A DNA stretch of 64,000 nucleotides, taken from Tessaracoccus sp. (GTDB lineage: Bacteria; Actinomycetota; Actinomycetes; Propionibacteriales; Propionibacteriaceae). The translations under genes were made by a program, and so were the position numbers. Below, piece by piece: positions 52,881-62,007 of the stretch; the stretch's first letter is position 1, and each line of letters begins with the position of its first letter. The DNA lies in contig NZ_JADJNP010000001.1 in assembly GCF_016714275.1 (NCBI RefSeq), positions 1,178,001-1,242,000 of the forward strand, given 5' to 3'. The notes under the pieces were generated by a model. The model had not been told where the DNA came from and did no database searches. It worked only from the letters and a program-made list of their open reading frames with translations.

Positions 52881-55800
52881 ATGCCGACTCATCAACGTTC
52901 GAACAGCATTGGTACCGCGCGCGCACTCCGTCGCGCGGTCGTTCTGTGTCTTGCCATCGCACTGATGCTCGCCGGGCTTGTCGCCGGGCCGGCCAGTGCG
53001 GCGTCGAAGCTGAAGGCGACTCCGACGCCGACGATCTCGGGGACTGTGGCGGTTGGCAAGAAGCTGACGGTGAAGGCGGGGTCGTGGAAGCCGGCCCCGG
53101 TGGAGCTCAGCTATCAGTGGCTGCGGGATGGGAAGAGCATCAAGGGGGCGACGAAGAAGTCGTACACCCTGACCGCTAGCGACACGGGTAAGAAAATCAC
53201 CGTCAAGGTGACCGGCTCGAAGAAGGGCTACGCGAAGGTCTCGAAGACCTCGAAGGCCACCGCCAAGGTGAAGACGGGCACGCTGTCGAAGTCTCCGGTG
53301 CCGAAGATCTCGGGCACGACTCAGGTGGGCAAGAAGCTCACCGCCAATCCAGGGACATGGAAGCCATCGGGAGTGAAGCTCGCCTACCAGTGGTTGCGCG
53401 GCGGGAAGAGCATCAAGGGCGCAACGAAGCCGTCCTACGTCCTGACGGCCAGCGACAAGGGCAAGACGATCTCCGTGAAGGTGATTGGGTCGAAGAAGGG
53501 GTACAAGAGCGTCGCCAAGACCTCCAAGCCCACAGCCAAGGTGGCCAAACCCGCTCCTACCGTCACGGGTGCGACGCCGAGCATCTCGGGTAGCACGAAA
53601 GTGGGGAGCAAGCTGACTGCCAAGCCGGGCACATGGAAGCCGTCGGGGGTCAAACTCAGCTACCAATGGTTGCGCGATGGGAAGAAGATCAAGGAGGCGA
53701 CGACGTCGTCGTACACCCTGACGGCCAGCGACAAGGGCAAGAAGATCAGCGTCGCGGTGACGGGCTCGAAGAAGGGGTACACGAGCGTCACCTTGACCTC
53801 CAAACCCACCGATGCGATCGGTGTTCTGCCTGGGGCTTATGCCCTCGGTGCGAAAGAGACGTCCGTTCCGGTGAACGTTGCGGCGAGTGCCCGGGGCGCG
53901 GTGCTGGTTCGCGTGGTCGCGCATCCGACAGACAAAGACGCCACCGTCCTGCAAGGTGGTTCGCCCATCATGACTGTGACGAAGGGGACCTCGGCCTCCA
54001 CCACCTTCATCGCCAAGGCCACCGACGGGAAGGTGGCGCTTTCCTCGACGGCTGCGATTCGCGTGGACGTCGAGCCCGTGGCAACCCTCCTCTCTACCCC
54101 GGCCGCGCCGGGCTCGGTGATCGTGCTCGATGCCCCCGAGCGACGGGCAGACACTCGTGATGACTTGGCGGGCGCGAAGCTCGGAACGACGCCGGTGACG
54201 GTCGGCCTCGTTGGGAAGGGCGGCGTGCCGACCATTGGCGTTCGGCAGGTGTTCGTCACGCTCACAGCCACGCTGGACAAGCCCGGCAAGGTCACGCTCG
54301 ACGGCCAGTCGCTAGCCCTGCCCAAGGGGACGTCGACCGTCACGACCGTGATCACCCCATCCGATACCGGCGATGTCGCCGTTCGCACGGACGGAGCCGC
54401 CGGAGAACTGCTGCTGGATGTGCGCGCCTACGTGACCGAGACCGCCGGTCCCGATGGTCAGGTCAACCAGACCGGCAGCGTCCTTCCCGCCGTGAATCCC
54501 AAGGCTCAGTCCCTGAGCGCCACGACTGCCGGGGCAAAGCTCGCTGATGCGTCGTTCGCCGACTCCGCATCTCAGCTCGTACTGGTATCCGTAGCGCCGA
54601 CGAGCGCTGGCCCCCGGTTCGACGGCGACGTATCCCTCTCGAAGGCGGGAGCGGTGGTCGACAAGACCGCCGGCGCGCTCCCGCAGCTGGTCGCCGCGAA
54701 GGGACGCGGCGGCGCGGTGAAGACCACTGTCGGCTCCGCCAGCGTGACTGCCTTCCCCGTCGCCTCGGTGCTCGGAGGACCAGACCTCGCCACCCAGGCC
54801 GCGCCTGCCCTGGCCATCACAGGCCCCGCCGAGAACGCGACCATCGACCTCGCCCAAGAGATGATCGAACTCACCGGCACCGTGGCCGGCCCGAACGCCA
54901 TCGACCGGGTGGAGATCTACAACGGCGACGACTTCGTGGGCGTCGCTGAGCTGTCGATCCGTCCCAAGGGCCAGACCTGGCGTCTCCGCACGGCGGCCCC
55001 GAAGTCGGGCTCGACCACCTTCCGCGTCGTCGCGATCACCCGCCAGGACAAGACCGCCGAAGCAAGACGAACGGTGCGCGTCGAACTACCCGCCTCCACC
55101 GAAGTGGTCCTGAACGACCAGGCCGTCCTCCTGGACCAGGAACCCGTCAACATCACCAAGGTCACCGACGACGCAGTGGTGCTGGACAAGCGACCTGACC
55201 TGCAGCCGGGGCAGCCCATCGTCTCTGACGCCACACCAGAAGCCCCGAACGGGCTCCTGCGCAAGGTGTCCGCCATCGACCAGGTCGACGGCAAGTGGGT
55301 CGTCACGACCGAGCCGGCCGCGATCACCGACGTCGTTCTGCAGGCCGAGGTGGACGAGGTGGTCGATCTGGTCACCTCCGAGGCGATCCTCCAGCCGACC
55401 GACCCCGGGCAGGCGCCCGATGTGGAGTTCATCGACGAGGGCGTCGACGACGTCGTGATCACCACACCCGGCGCGGCCCGACGAGCGATCGGCCCGCAGG
55501 GACTCGACGTCTCCGCCGGCAACCAGATCGAAAGCAAGCTGGCGATCGTCTACTACCAGGACAAGAAGTCCGACACGGTGAAGGTCAAGGACCTGAGCCG
55601 CGCCAAGTCCTGGGAGAAAGGAGGCTCAGTCGAGAGCAAGGTGCAACTGGAAGCCAAGGCCAAGCTGAGCCTCAAGCTCCACCTCAAGGTCGATATCAAC
55701 CTCGAATGGGAGTGGGGGATCCCGAAGGTCGTCACCAGGGAGTTCAGCGTCTACACCACAACGTCCATCGAGTCGAGCGTGACGCTCGAGGCAAGCGTGA

Positions 55801-57671
55801 AGTGGGCGCTGACCAAGAAGTATGAACGACAGCTCGCCAAGCTTCCGTTGGGGACGCATACCTTCGCCATCGGGTTCGTTCCGATCGTGATCAAGGTCGA
55901 AGGAACCTTCTCGATCACCTCTGAGGTGAGCTTGGAGATGAAGGCCTCGGTCTCGTTCGAGCAGTCGTGGGAGGCCAAGAACGGCTTCACCTACTCAACC
56001 AAGAACGGCTACAAACCGATCGATGAGTCGAAGCGGACTGGTTCAGGCCCGGAGATGGAGCCAGAACTCGCGCTGAGTGCGTCCGCGAAACTGATGGGCG
56101 AGGCCGGCCCCAAGCTTCGAATCTCGTTCATGCTCTACGAGGCCGCCGGTCCCTATCTTGAGGCCGGAGTGTCAGCAGGGTTCTCCGCTGAGGTCAAGGG
56201 AAAAACCACGACGGGTGGGAAGACAAGTATCGAGTTCGAGGGGCAGCTGTACGTCAAAGCCAAGGGCGCCATCGGGGTGATCCTCAAGATCCCCGTGATC
56301 GACTTCACCGTCGTCGACTCGCAGTTCCCGATCGAAGGCAAGTGGAACCTCAAAATCGGCATCAAGTTCTCCGCGCCGGTGGCAGACGATGGCGCGGGGC
56401 CCGGGCCAATCGACCCTACCGATCCGGGCGGGGGCGGCGACAACTCTCACACGAAGGTTGTTCAGATTGCTAGTACCGCCGCCAATACGTGTGCTTTGTT
56501 GTCGAGCGGGACAGTCAAATGCTGGGGACAGAACGGCCAGGGGAATCTCGGTGATGGCACCTCGGAAAGCCGGTCGACACCGGTCGCAGTTTCAGGGTTG
56601 TCCGGGGCCACCACCCTCACCACCGGCTTTTCTCATACGTGTGCTTTGTTGTCGGACGGCACGGTCAAGTGCTGGGGTGGGAACTCGTCCGGACAACTCG
56701 GTGACGGCACCACCCACGACCGATCGACACCGGTCGCAGTTTCAGGGTTGTCCCGCGCCACCGCCCTCATCGCCGCCGGTGAGCATAGCTGTGCTCTGTT
56801 GTCGGACGGCACGGTCAAATGCTGGGGTGGGAACTCGTCCGGACAACTCGGTGACGGCACCACGCAGGATCGGCCCACGCCGGTAACAGTTTCAGGGTTG
56901 TCCGGCGCCACCACGCTCACCACTAGTAACGGCCATACGTGCGCGCTGTTGCCGGGCGGCACGGTCAAATGCTGGGGCTACAACGGTGAAGGGCAACTTG
57001 GTGACGGCACCACACAGGACGGCACCACACAGGAGCACCGGTCGACACCGGTGACGGTCTCCGGGTTGTCCGGCGCCACCGCCCTCACCGTCGTAGATGG
57101 TCATTCGTGCGCGTTGTTGTCGGGTGGGACGGTCAAATGCTGGGGCACTAACTGGTCCGGCCAGCTCGGTGACGGCACCACCCAGGATAGGTCGACACCA
57201 GTCTCAGTCTCCGAGTTGTCCGGCGCCACCGCCCTCACCACTGGTAGCAGCCATACGTGCGCGTTGTTGTCGAGCGGGACAGTCAAGTGCTGGGGCTACA
57301 ACGGCTGGGGGCGCCTCGGTGATGGCACCACCCAGGATAGGTCGACACCAGTATCAGTCTCCGAGTTGTCAGGCGTCACTGCCCTCACAGCCGCCGATGA
57401 GCGTACCTGTGCGTTATTGTCGGCCGGGACGGTCAACTGCTGGGGCTACAACGGCTGGGGGCTCGGCGACGGATCTACAGAGCCCCGGTCGACGCCGGTG
57501 ACGGTCTCCGGGTTGTCCGGCGCTACCGCCCTCACGTTCGGCCAAGTCCATACGTGTGCGTTGTTGTCGGACGGGACGGTCAAATGCTGGGGCTTCAATC
57601 GCTTCGGCGAGCTCGGTGACGGCACCACCGAGAACCGGTCGACGCCGGTGACGGTCGTCGGGCTCGGGTAG
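52881..57671 (+). CDS. Very large secreted protein with Ig-like and RCC1 repeats
   Basis: 1596 residues. Signal peptide to about residue 41 (VVLCLAIALMLAGLVAGPAS). Three near-identical Ig-like repeats follow at about 44-130, 138-221 and 229-312 (LSYQWLRDGKSIKGAT, SYTLTASDKGKKISVKVTGS). Residues 320-680 are beta-rich, and 690-770 form another Ig-like unit. Residues about 900-1180 are an unrecognised beta-rich domain with long alternating strands (KVQLEAKAKLSLKLHLKVDI). Eight RCC1-type repeats end the protein (about 1191-1594), each with CALLSxGTVKCWG. There is no LPXTG or C-terminal membrane helix, so it is secreted or held non-covalently. Adhesion or ligand binding is plausible but unproven. 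Confidence 0.9.
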   Translation: MPTHQRSNSIGTARALRRAVVLCLAIALMLAGLVAGPASAASKLKATPTPTISGTVAVGKKLTVKAGSWKPAPVELSYQWLRDGKSIKGATKKSYTLTASDTGKKITVKVTGSKKGYAKVSKTSKATAKVKTGTLSKSPVPKISGTTQVGKKLTANPGTWKPSGVKLAYQWLRGGKSIKGATKPSYVLTASDKGKTISVKVIGSKKGYKSVAKTSKPTAKVAKPAPTVTGATPSISGSTKVGSKLTAKPGTWKPSGVKLSYQWLRDGKKIKEATTSSYTLTASDKGKKISVAVTGSKKGYTSVTLTSKPTDAIGVLPGAYALGAKETSVPVNVAASARGAVLVRVVAHPTDKDATVLQGGSPIMTVTKGTSASTTFIAKATDGKVALSSTAAIRVDVEPVATLLSTPAAPGSVIVLDAPERRADTRDDLAGAKLGTTPVTVGLVGKGGVPTIGVRQVFVTLTATLDKPGKVTLDGQSLALPKGTSTVTTVITPSDTGDVAVRTDGAAGELLLDVRAYVTETAGPDGQVNQTGSVLPAVNPKAQSLSATTAGAKLADASFADSASQLVLVSVAPTSAGPRFDGDVSLSKAGAVVDKTAGALPQLVAAKGRGGAVKTTVGSASVTAFPVASVLGGPDLATQAAPALAITGPAENATIDLAQEMIELTGTVAGPNAIDRVEIYNGDDFVGVAELSIRPKGQTWRLRTAAPKSGSTTFRVVAITRQDKTAEARRTVRVELPASTEVVLNDQAVLLDQEPVNITKVTDDAVVLDKRPDLQPGQPIVSDATPEAPNGLLRKVSAIDQVDGKWVVTTEPAAITDVVLQAEVDEVVDLVTSEAILQPTDPGQAPDVEFIDEGVDDVVITTPGAARRAIGPQGLDVSAGNQIESKLAIVYYQDKKSDTVKVKDLSRAKSWEKGGSVESKVQLEAKAKLSLKLHLKVDINLEWEWGIPKVVTREFSVYTTTSIESSVTLEASVKWALTKKYERQLAKLPLGTHTFAIGFVPIVIKVEGTFSITSEVSLEMKASVSFEQSWEAKNGFTYSTKNGYKPIDESKRTGSGPEMEPELALSASAKLMGEAGPKLRISFMLYEAAGPYLEAGVSAGFSAEVKGKTTTGGKTSIEFEGQLYVKAKGAIGVILKIPVIDFTVVDSQFPIEGKWNLKIGIKFSAPVADDGAGPGPIDPTDPGGGGDNSHTKVVQIASTAANTCALLSSGTVKCWGQNGQGNLGDGTSESRSTPVAVSGLSGATTLTTGFSHTCALLSDGTVKCWGGNSSGQLGDGTTHDRSTPVAVSGLSRATALIAAGEHSCALLSDGTVKCWGGNSSGQLGDGTTQDRPTPVTVSGLSGATTLTTSNGHTCALLPGGTVKCWGYNGEGQLGDGTTQDGTTQEHRSTPVTVSGLSGATALTVVDGHSCALLSGGTVKCWGTNWSGQLGDGTTQDRSTPVSVSELSGATALTTGSSHTCALLSSGTVKCWGYNGWGRLGDGTTQDRSTPVSVSELSGVTALTAADERTCALLSAGTVNCWGYNGWGLGDGSTEPRSTPVTVSGLSGATALTFGQVHTCALLSDGTVKCWGFNRFGELGDGTTENRSTPVTVVGLG
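53010..53816 (+). repeat. Three tandem Ig-like coding repeats
   Basis: Three units of about 270 bp encode the N-terminal Ig-like domains of the large secreted protein. Shared peptide core: GKKLTAxPGTWKPSGVKLSY, then QWLRDGKSIKGAT. Their high identity indicates recent duplication. Confidence 0.85.
56451..57668 (+). repeat. Eight tandem RCC1 coding repeats (about 153 bp each)
   Basis: Each unit encodes about 51 residues with CALLSxGTVKCWG, then GxLGDGTTxxRSTPV and SGLSGATAL. The two Cys are nine residues apart and could form a disulfide outside the cell. The fourth unit carries a small in-frame duplication (DGTTQDGTTQEHR) and the seventh lacks a residue or two, as expected of repeat slippage. 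Eight units would nearly close a seven-bladed propeller and add one. Confidence 0.85.
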
Positions 57672-57682
57672 GTCTCGGACCC

Positions 57683-57730
57683 TTAGGCGGGAGCCTTTAG
57701 TTGGTAGACCAACTAAAGGCTCCCGCCTAA
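57683..57730. repeat. Perfect palindrome, copy 3 of 3
   Basis: 23-bp arms with AG centre, 48 bp, beginning TTAGGCGGGAGCC and with AGTTGGT/ACCAACT around the centre. It lies 11 bp after the large secreted gene and 26 bp before the converging tgt stop. Confidence 0.9.
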
Positions 57731-57756
57731 CGCTCGCGCACTGTCGTGGGGCTTAC

Positions 57757-58977
57757 TCAACCGGCGTGGGCACCGTAGAAGCGGCCGAGGAACTCGTCCC
57801 TGAAGGCGTAGAAGTCGCCGGACTTCAGGGCGGCGCGGATGTTGTCGACCAGGCGAACGGTGAAGCGCTCGTTGTGGATGGTCGCGAGCGTGGCCGACAG
57901 CATCTCCTTCGCCTTGAACAGGTGATGCAGGTACGCCCGCGTGTAGTGCGTGCAGGTGTAGCAGTCGCAGCCGTCCTCCAGCGGGATGAACGATCGGCGA
58001 TGCCGCGCGGTGTTGACGTTGTACCGGCCGTCGGCGGTGTAGATGGCCGCGTTGCGGGCCACCCGTGAGGGGTTGACGCAGTCGAACGTGTCCGCGCCCA
58101 TCTCGACGGCGGCGAACAGGTCGTCGGGCTCCGAGATGCCCAGCAGGTGGCGCGGTTTGTCGTCGGGCAGCTCGTCGACCATCCAGCCGACGATCGTGCC
58201 CAGGTTCGCCTTCTCCAGCGCGCCGCCGAGGCCGAAGCCGTCGAACGAGCGCCCGTCGACCTCGAGCTCGGCGAGGTCGCGGGCCGCCTTGCGGCGCAGG
58301 TCCTCGTACTGCGCGCCCTGGATCACGCCGAACAGCGCCTGATACGGCTTGTGGGCGCGCTCCTGGGTGAGGCGCTCGTGCTCCGCCAGGCAGCGGACGG
58401 CCCAGCGGTGGGTCCGCTCGACGGACGACTCCTGGTAGGCGCGCGTGTTCATCAGCGTGGTGAGCTCGTCGAACGCGAACATGATGTCGGCACCCAGCTG
58501 GTGCTGGATCCCCATCGACACCTCCGGCGTGAACCGGTGGAAGGCGCCGTCGAGGTGCGACTTGAACACCACCCCGTCCTCGTCGACCGTCGCGCGGCGG
58601 GTCTTGCCCTCCGCGATCACGTCGTCGTTCTGTAGGCCCGTGGTGTCCATCGCGAGGACCTTCTTGAACCCGGCACCCAGGCTCATCACCTGGAAGCCGC
58701 CGGAGTCCGTGAACGTTGGGCCTGGCCAGTTCATGAACCGGCCGAGCCCGCCCGCCTCGTCGATCAGGTCGGAGCCAGGCTGCAAGTACAGGTGGTAGGC
58801 GTTGGCAAGGACGGCCTGCGCGCCGAGCTCGGCGACGGTCTCCGGCAGCACCGACTTGACCGTCGCCTTCGTGCCGACGACGACGAACGCCGGGGTCTCG
58901 ACGTCGCCGTGCGGCGTGTGGATCACGCCCGCCCGGCCGCGCGCGCCGTCCAGGCGGTGGGTGACGTCGAAGCTCAC
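57757..58977 (-). CDS. tgt: Queuine tRNA-ribosyltransferase
   Basis: 406 residues. Exchanges G34 in GUN-anticodon tRNAs for a queuosine precursor. Nucleophile/acid residues are in FTDSGGFQVMSLG and ADTFDCVNPSRVARNA; GVIQGAQYEDLRR is conserved. The zinc site CDCYTCTHYTRAYLHH is complete. It precedes no other gene of its operon: rsmE lies upstream and overlaps it by 4 bp. Functional partner: yhhQ at 50786. Confidence 0.96.
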   Translation of the reverse strand: MSFDVTHRLDGARGRAGVIHTPHGDVETPAFVVVGTKATVKSVLPETVAELGAQAVLANAYHLYLQPGSDLIDEAGGLGRFMNWPGPTFTDSGGFQVMSLGAGFKKVLAMDTTGLQNDDVIAEGKTRRATVDEDGVVFKSHLDGAFHRFTPEVSMGIQHQLGADIMFAFDELTTLMNTRAYQESSVERTHRWAVRCLAEHERLTQERAHKPYQALFGVIQGAQYEDLRRKAARDLAELEVDGRSFDGFGLGGALEKANLGTIVGWMVDELPDDKPRHLLGISEPDDLFAAVEMGADTFDCVNPSRVARNAAIYTADGRYNVNTARHRRSFIPLEDGCDCYTCTHYTRAYLHHLFKAKEMLSATLATIHNERFTVRLVDNIRAALKSGDFYAFRDEFLGRFYGAHAG

Positions 58978-59732
58978 GCTGCGGATCCCGTCGTCGTGAG
59001 ATGTGCGCGCCGCGCGATCACGTCAAGCTGGCCGAGCGCGACACCCGCGGCCGACGACGTCCGCAGCACCCCGTCGGAGATCAGCACGGGCGCCGCACCC
59101 GCGGCCACGAAGCGGGCCAGCTCGTCGTCGGAGATGCCGCCCTCTGGTCCGACGACGATCACCCCCGTCCCCGCGGCGGGGAGGGAGACGTCGGCGATGT
59201 GGGTCTCGGCAGACTCGTGCAGCACTAGCGCGACATCGGCGGCGGCGATCGCGGCCTCGACGGCTGCGGTGCTCGCCTGCTCGACCTCCGGGGTCCACAG
59301 CCGCCGCGACTGCTTGGCCGCCTCGCGGGCCGTGAGCCGCCAACGCTCGAGCGACTTCGCCGCGCGGTCACCCTGCCAGCGCACGATCGAGCGCGACGCC
59401 TGCCACGCCAGCACGCGCCGCGCGCCGACCTCCGTGGCCAACTGCACCGCGAGCTCGCTGCGGTCGCCCTTGGCCAGAGCCTGGGCGACGGTCCACGTCA
59501 GCGCTGGACCGGGATCCGCGCGCACTGAGGAGACCTCTACGACGAACGACCGCTTCGACGCCTCCACAACGAGGCCCGCCAGGCCGACGCCGCGGCCGTT
59601 GGACAGCAGCACCGACTCCCCCGCGGCCAGCCGCTTCACGGCCGCGTGGTGCGCTTCCTCGCCGTCGACGACGACCCGCGCACCGGGCGCGACATCCTCG
59701 TCGAAGTCGGCGAGGAACAGCGGATCCGTCAC
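58974..59732 (-). CDS. rsmE: 16S rRNA (uracil-1498-N3)-methyltransferase
   Basis: 252 residues from the GTG at 59732, which overlaps the dnaJ stop (GTGA); another GTG at 59741 is possible. N-terminal PUA-like part, then SPOUT fold with [15 protein letters not shown] and [20 protein letters not shown]. The gene following dnaJ in many actinobacteria is rsmE. Confidence 0.93.
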   Translation of the reverse strand: MTDPLFLADFDEDVAPGARVVVDGEEAHHAAVKRLAAGESVLLSNGRGVGLAGLVVEASKRSFVVEVSSVRADPGPALTWTVAQALAKGDRSELAVQLATEVGARRVLAWQASRSIVRWQGDRAAKSLERWRLTAREAAKQSRRLWTPEVEQASTAAVEAAIAAADVALVLHESAETHIADVSLPAAGTGVIVVGPEGGISDDELARFVAAGAAPVLISDGVLRTSSAAGVALGQLDVIARRAHLTTTGSAA

Positions 59733-60895
59733 GAGAACCACTCGGAGAGCTTGCCGAACACGCCCTTGTGGCCCTTGGCCGCGACGGCCGCGGGGCGGGC
59801 CTCGTCGCGCGCATCAGCCAGTTGGCGCAGCAGCTCGCGCTGATGATCGTCGAGCTTGGTCGGCGTCTGCACGAGCAGCGTGACGCCGAGGTCGCCCCGG
59901 CCGCCGCCGCGGAGGCGGGGCACGCCGCGGCCCTTGATCGAGATCCGGGTCCCCGACTGCGTGCCCGCGGGTACCTCGACGGCGACCGTGCGGTCCGCGG
60001 GATCGGACTTCTCCCACTCGGCCTCGAGCGTGGCGACGTCGACCGTCGTGCCGAGCGCGGCGGCGGTCATCGGCAGCCTGACGACCATCTCGAGGTTGTC
60101 GCCGTCGCGGCGGAACGTGTCGTGCTCGGCGACCGTGAGCTCCACGTACAGGTCGCCGGCGGGGCCACCGCCCGGGCCGACCTCGCCCTGGCCCTCCAGG
60201 TGAATGCGGATGCCGGTCGAGACGCCCGCGGGGATCTTGACCTGCAGCGTGCGCGTGGTGCGGACGCGTCCCTCGCCGGAGCACTCGCCGCACGGGCGAG
60301 GAATGACCGTGCCGAAGCCGCGGCACGTCGGGCAGGCCTGGCTGGTGCGGATGTCGCCGAGGAAGCTGCGCTGGATCTGCGTAACCTCGCCGTTGCCGTC
60401 ACACGTGCCGCAGGTGACGGGTTCGGAGCCGGGCTCACCGCCCTTGCCGGAACACTTCGGGCAGACGACGGCGGTCTGGACCTTCACCGGCTTGGTGACG
60501 CCGAAGACGGCCTCGCTGAGCGTCAGGCCGACGCGCACCAGCGCATCCTGGCCCTGCCGGACCCGGGAGCGCGGCCCACGGGTGCCCGCCTGGCCGAACA
60601 TGGCGTCGACGAGATTCGAGAAGTCGAAGCCGCCAGCGAACCCGCCGCCGAAGCCGGAGAAGCCGGCGCCTCCAGGACCCATCGGGTCGCCGCCGCGGTC
60701 GAACACGGCGCGCTTATTCGGGTCGCTCAGCACCTCGTAGGCCTCGCTGAGTTCCTTGAACTTCTCGGCGGCCCCCGCATCGTCGGGGGCGACGTCGGGG
60801 TGCACCTTCATGGCGCGCCTGCGATAGGCCTTCTTGATGGCCTCGGGCGTGGCGTCGCGCTCGACGCCGAGGATGTCGTAGTAGTCCTTGCTCAT
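59729..60895 (-). CDS. dnaJ: Chaperone DnaJ (class A, HrcA-linked)
   Basis: 388 residues. J domain with HPD ([11 protein letters not shown]), Gly/Phe-rich linker ([16 protein letters not shown]), four zinc motifs [24 protein letters not shown] and CGECSGEG, and a C-terminal substrate domain. It stimulates DnaK ATPase. The gene is 40 bp downstream of hrcA and so lies under CIRCE control. It is the second DnaJ paralogue (DnaJ2) commonly found in actinobacteria. Confidence 0.95.
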   Translation of the reverse strand: MSKDYYDILGVERDATPEAIKKAYRRRAMKVHPDVAPDDAGAAEKFKELSEAYEVLSDPNKRAVFDRGGDPMGPGGAGFSGFGGGFAGGFDFSNLVDAMFGQAGTRGPRSRVRQGQDALVRVGLTLSEAVFGVTKPVKVQTAVVCPKCSGKGGEPGSEPVTCGTCDGNGEVTQIQRSFLGDIRTSQACPTCRGFGTVIPRPCGECSGEGRVRTTRTLQVKIPAGVSTGIRIHLEGQGEVGPGGGPAGDLYVELTVAEHDTFRRDGDNLEMVVRLPMTAAALGTTVDVATLEAEWEKSDPADRTVAVEVPAGTQSGTRISIKGRGVPRLRGGGRGDLGVTLLVQTPTKLDDHQRELLRQLADARDEARPAAVAAKGHKGVFGKLSEWFS

Positions 60896-60935
60896 ATCTT
60901 CTTCGTCTTGTCAGTGTTCACGTGGAGCGCGTCCC

Positions 60936-61937
60936 TCACCCTTCGATGAGGAATCTGCTCACATATCTGGCCACGGCCCTGACGGCCGCGATGGTCGACG
61001 GATAGTCCATGCGGGTGGGTCCGACGACGCCGAGGCTCGAGCCGTAGTCGGCGCCGTATCCGGTGGCAACAACGCTGCTGCCCTGGAAGGGCTGCGCGAC
61101 GTTCTCCTGCCCGATGCGCACCGTCACGTCCTCGCCTGCCGACTCCCCGAGGAGCCGCAGCAGGACGACCTGTTCCTCCAACGCCTCCAGCAGCGGGCGG
61201 AGGTTCGCCTCGAACACGCCGCCGGCCAGGTTCGGGACGCCGGCCACGACCACCTGTGAGGCGGGCTCGGTGGCGATCGCCTCGAGCACGGAGGCGAGGA
61301 CGGGTCCGGCGAAGGGCCGGTCTTCGGGGGCGATGGACTCCAGCAGCCCGCCCAGGACGACGGCCGCCTCCCCGGCGGTGCGCCCGACGATCGCCTGGGC
61401 GATCCGCGCCCGCACGCCTTGCAGGCGGTCGTCGTCGAGGTTGGCGATCTCCAACATCGTCTGGTCGACCCGCCCCGTCGACTGCACGACGATCACGAGC
61501 AGGCGGTGCGTCGTGAGCGGCACGAGGTCGACGTGACGCACGACCGAGCGCTGCGCCACGGGGTACTGCACGATGGCCACCTGGCGCGTCAACTGCGCGA
61601 GCAGCCGCACCGTGCGCATCATCAGATCGTCGACGTCGGCCGTTCCGCTGAGGAACGCGGCGATCGCGGACCGCTCAGCCGACGACAGCGGCTTGATCTG
61701 GGCGAGCCTGTCCACGAACAGGCGATAGCCCTTGTCGGTGGGGATGCGGCCGGCGCTGGTGTGGGGCTGCGTGATGTAGCCCTCCTCCTCCAGCGCCGCC
61801 ATGTCGTTGCGCACGGTGGCCGCGGAGACGTCGAGCCGGTGGCGTTCCACGAGGGCCTTCGAGCCGACAGGCTCGCGGCTGGCGACATAGTCAGTCACGA
61901 TCGCGCGAAGCACTTCGAGCTTGCGGTCGTCGAGCAT
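60936..61937 (-). CDS. hrcA: Heat-inducible transcription repressor HrcA
   Basis: 333 residues. N-terminal winged helix (LDDRKLEVLRAIVTDYVASR, SAATVRNDMAALEEEGYI) and the HrcA C-domain. The ATG at 61937 has GGAGG upstream, and a CIRCE element lies 18 bp before it, so HrcA represses its own operon with dnaJ. The open frame extends 16 codons further into the CIRCE, which I reject as a start. Confidence 0.96.
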   Translation of the reverse strand: MLDDRKLEVLRAIVTDYVASREPVGSKALVERHRLDVSAATVRNDMAALEEEGYITQPHTSAGRIPTDKGYRLFVDRLAQIKPLSSAERSAIAAFLSGTADVDDLMMRTVRLLAQLTRQVAIVQYPVAQRSVVRHVDLVPLTTHRLLVIVVQSTGRVDQTMLEIANLDDDRLQGVRARIAQAIVGRTAGEAAVVLGGLLESIAPEDRPFAGPVLASVLEAIATEPASQVVVAGVPNLAGGVFEANLRPLLEALEEQVVLLRLLGESAGEDVTVRIGQENVAQPFQGSSVVATGYGADYGSSLGVVGPTRMDYPSTIAAVRAVARYVSRFLIEG

Positions 61938-61954
61938 GTCGCCTCCTCTCCCAA

Positions 61955-61983
61955 GCTGGCACTCGCCGATGTCGAGTGCCAGC
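61955..61983. promoter_or_regulatory. CIRCE element
   Basis: Inverted repeat GCTGGCACTC - 9 nt - GAGTGCCAGC, perfect 10-bp arms. It has the spacing and core (GCACTC-N9-GAGTGC) of CIRCE, the HrcA binding site, and lies just upstream of hrcA. It also reaches the -35 region of the divergent MBL-fold gene. Confidence 0.95.
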
Positions 61984-61995
61984 ATACAGCGCGCC

Positions 61996-62001
61996 TAGGA
62001 T
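61996..62001 (+). promoter_or_regulatory. -10 hexamer of a leaderless promoter
   Basis: TAGGAT lies 6 nt before the ATG of the MBL-fold gene; the expected -35 position falls within the CIRCE. Confidence 0.5.
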
Positions 62002-62007
62002 ACGGCT

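Noticed and set aside
56451..57668. CRISPR-like array of 153-bp units
   Set aside because: The repeats are in frame, encode RCC1 motifs and have no unique spacers.
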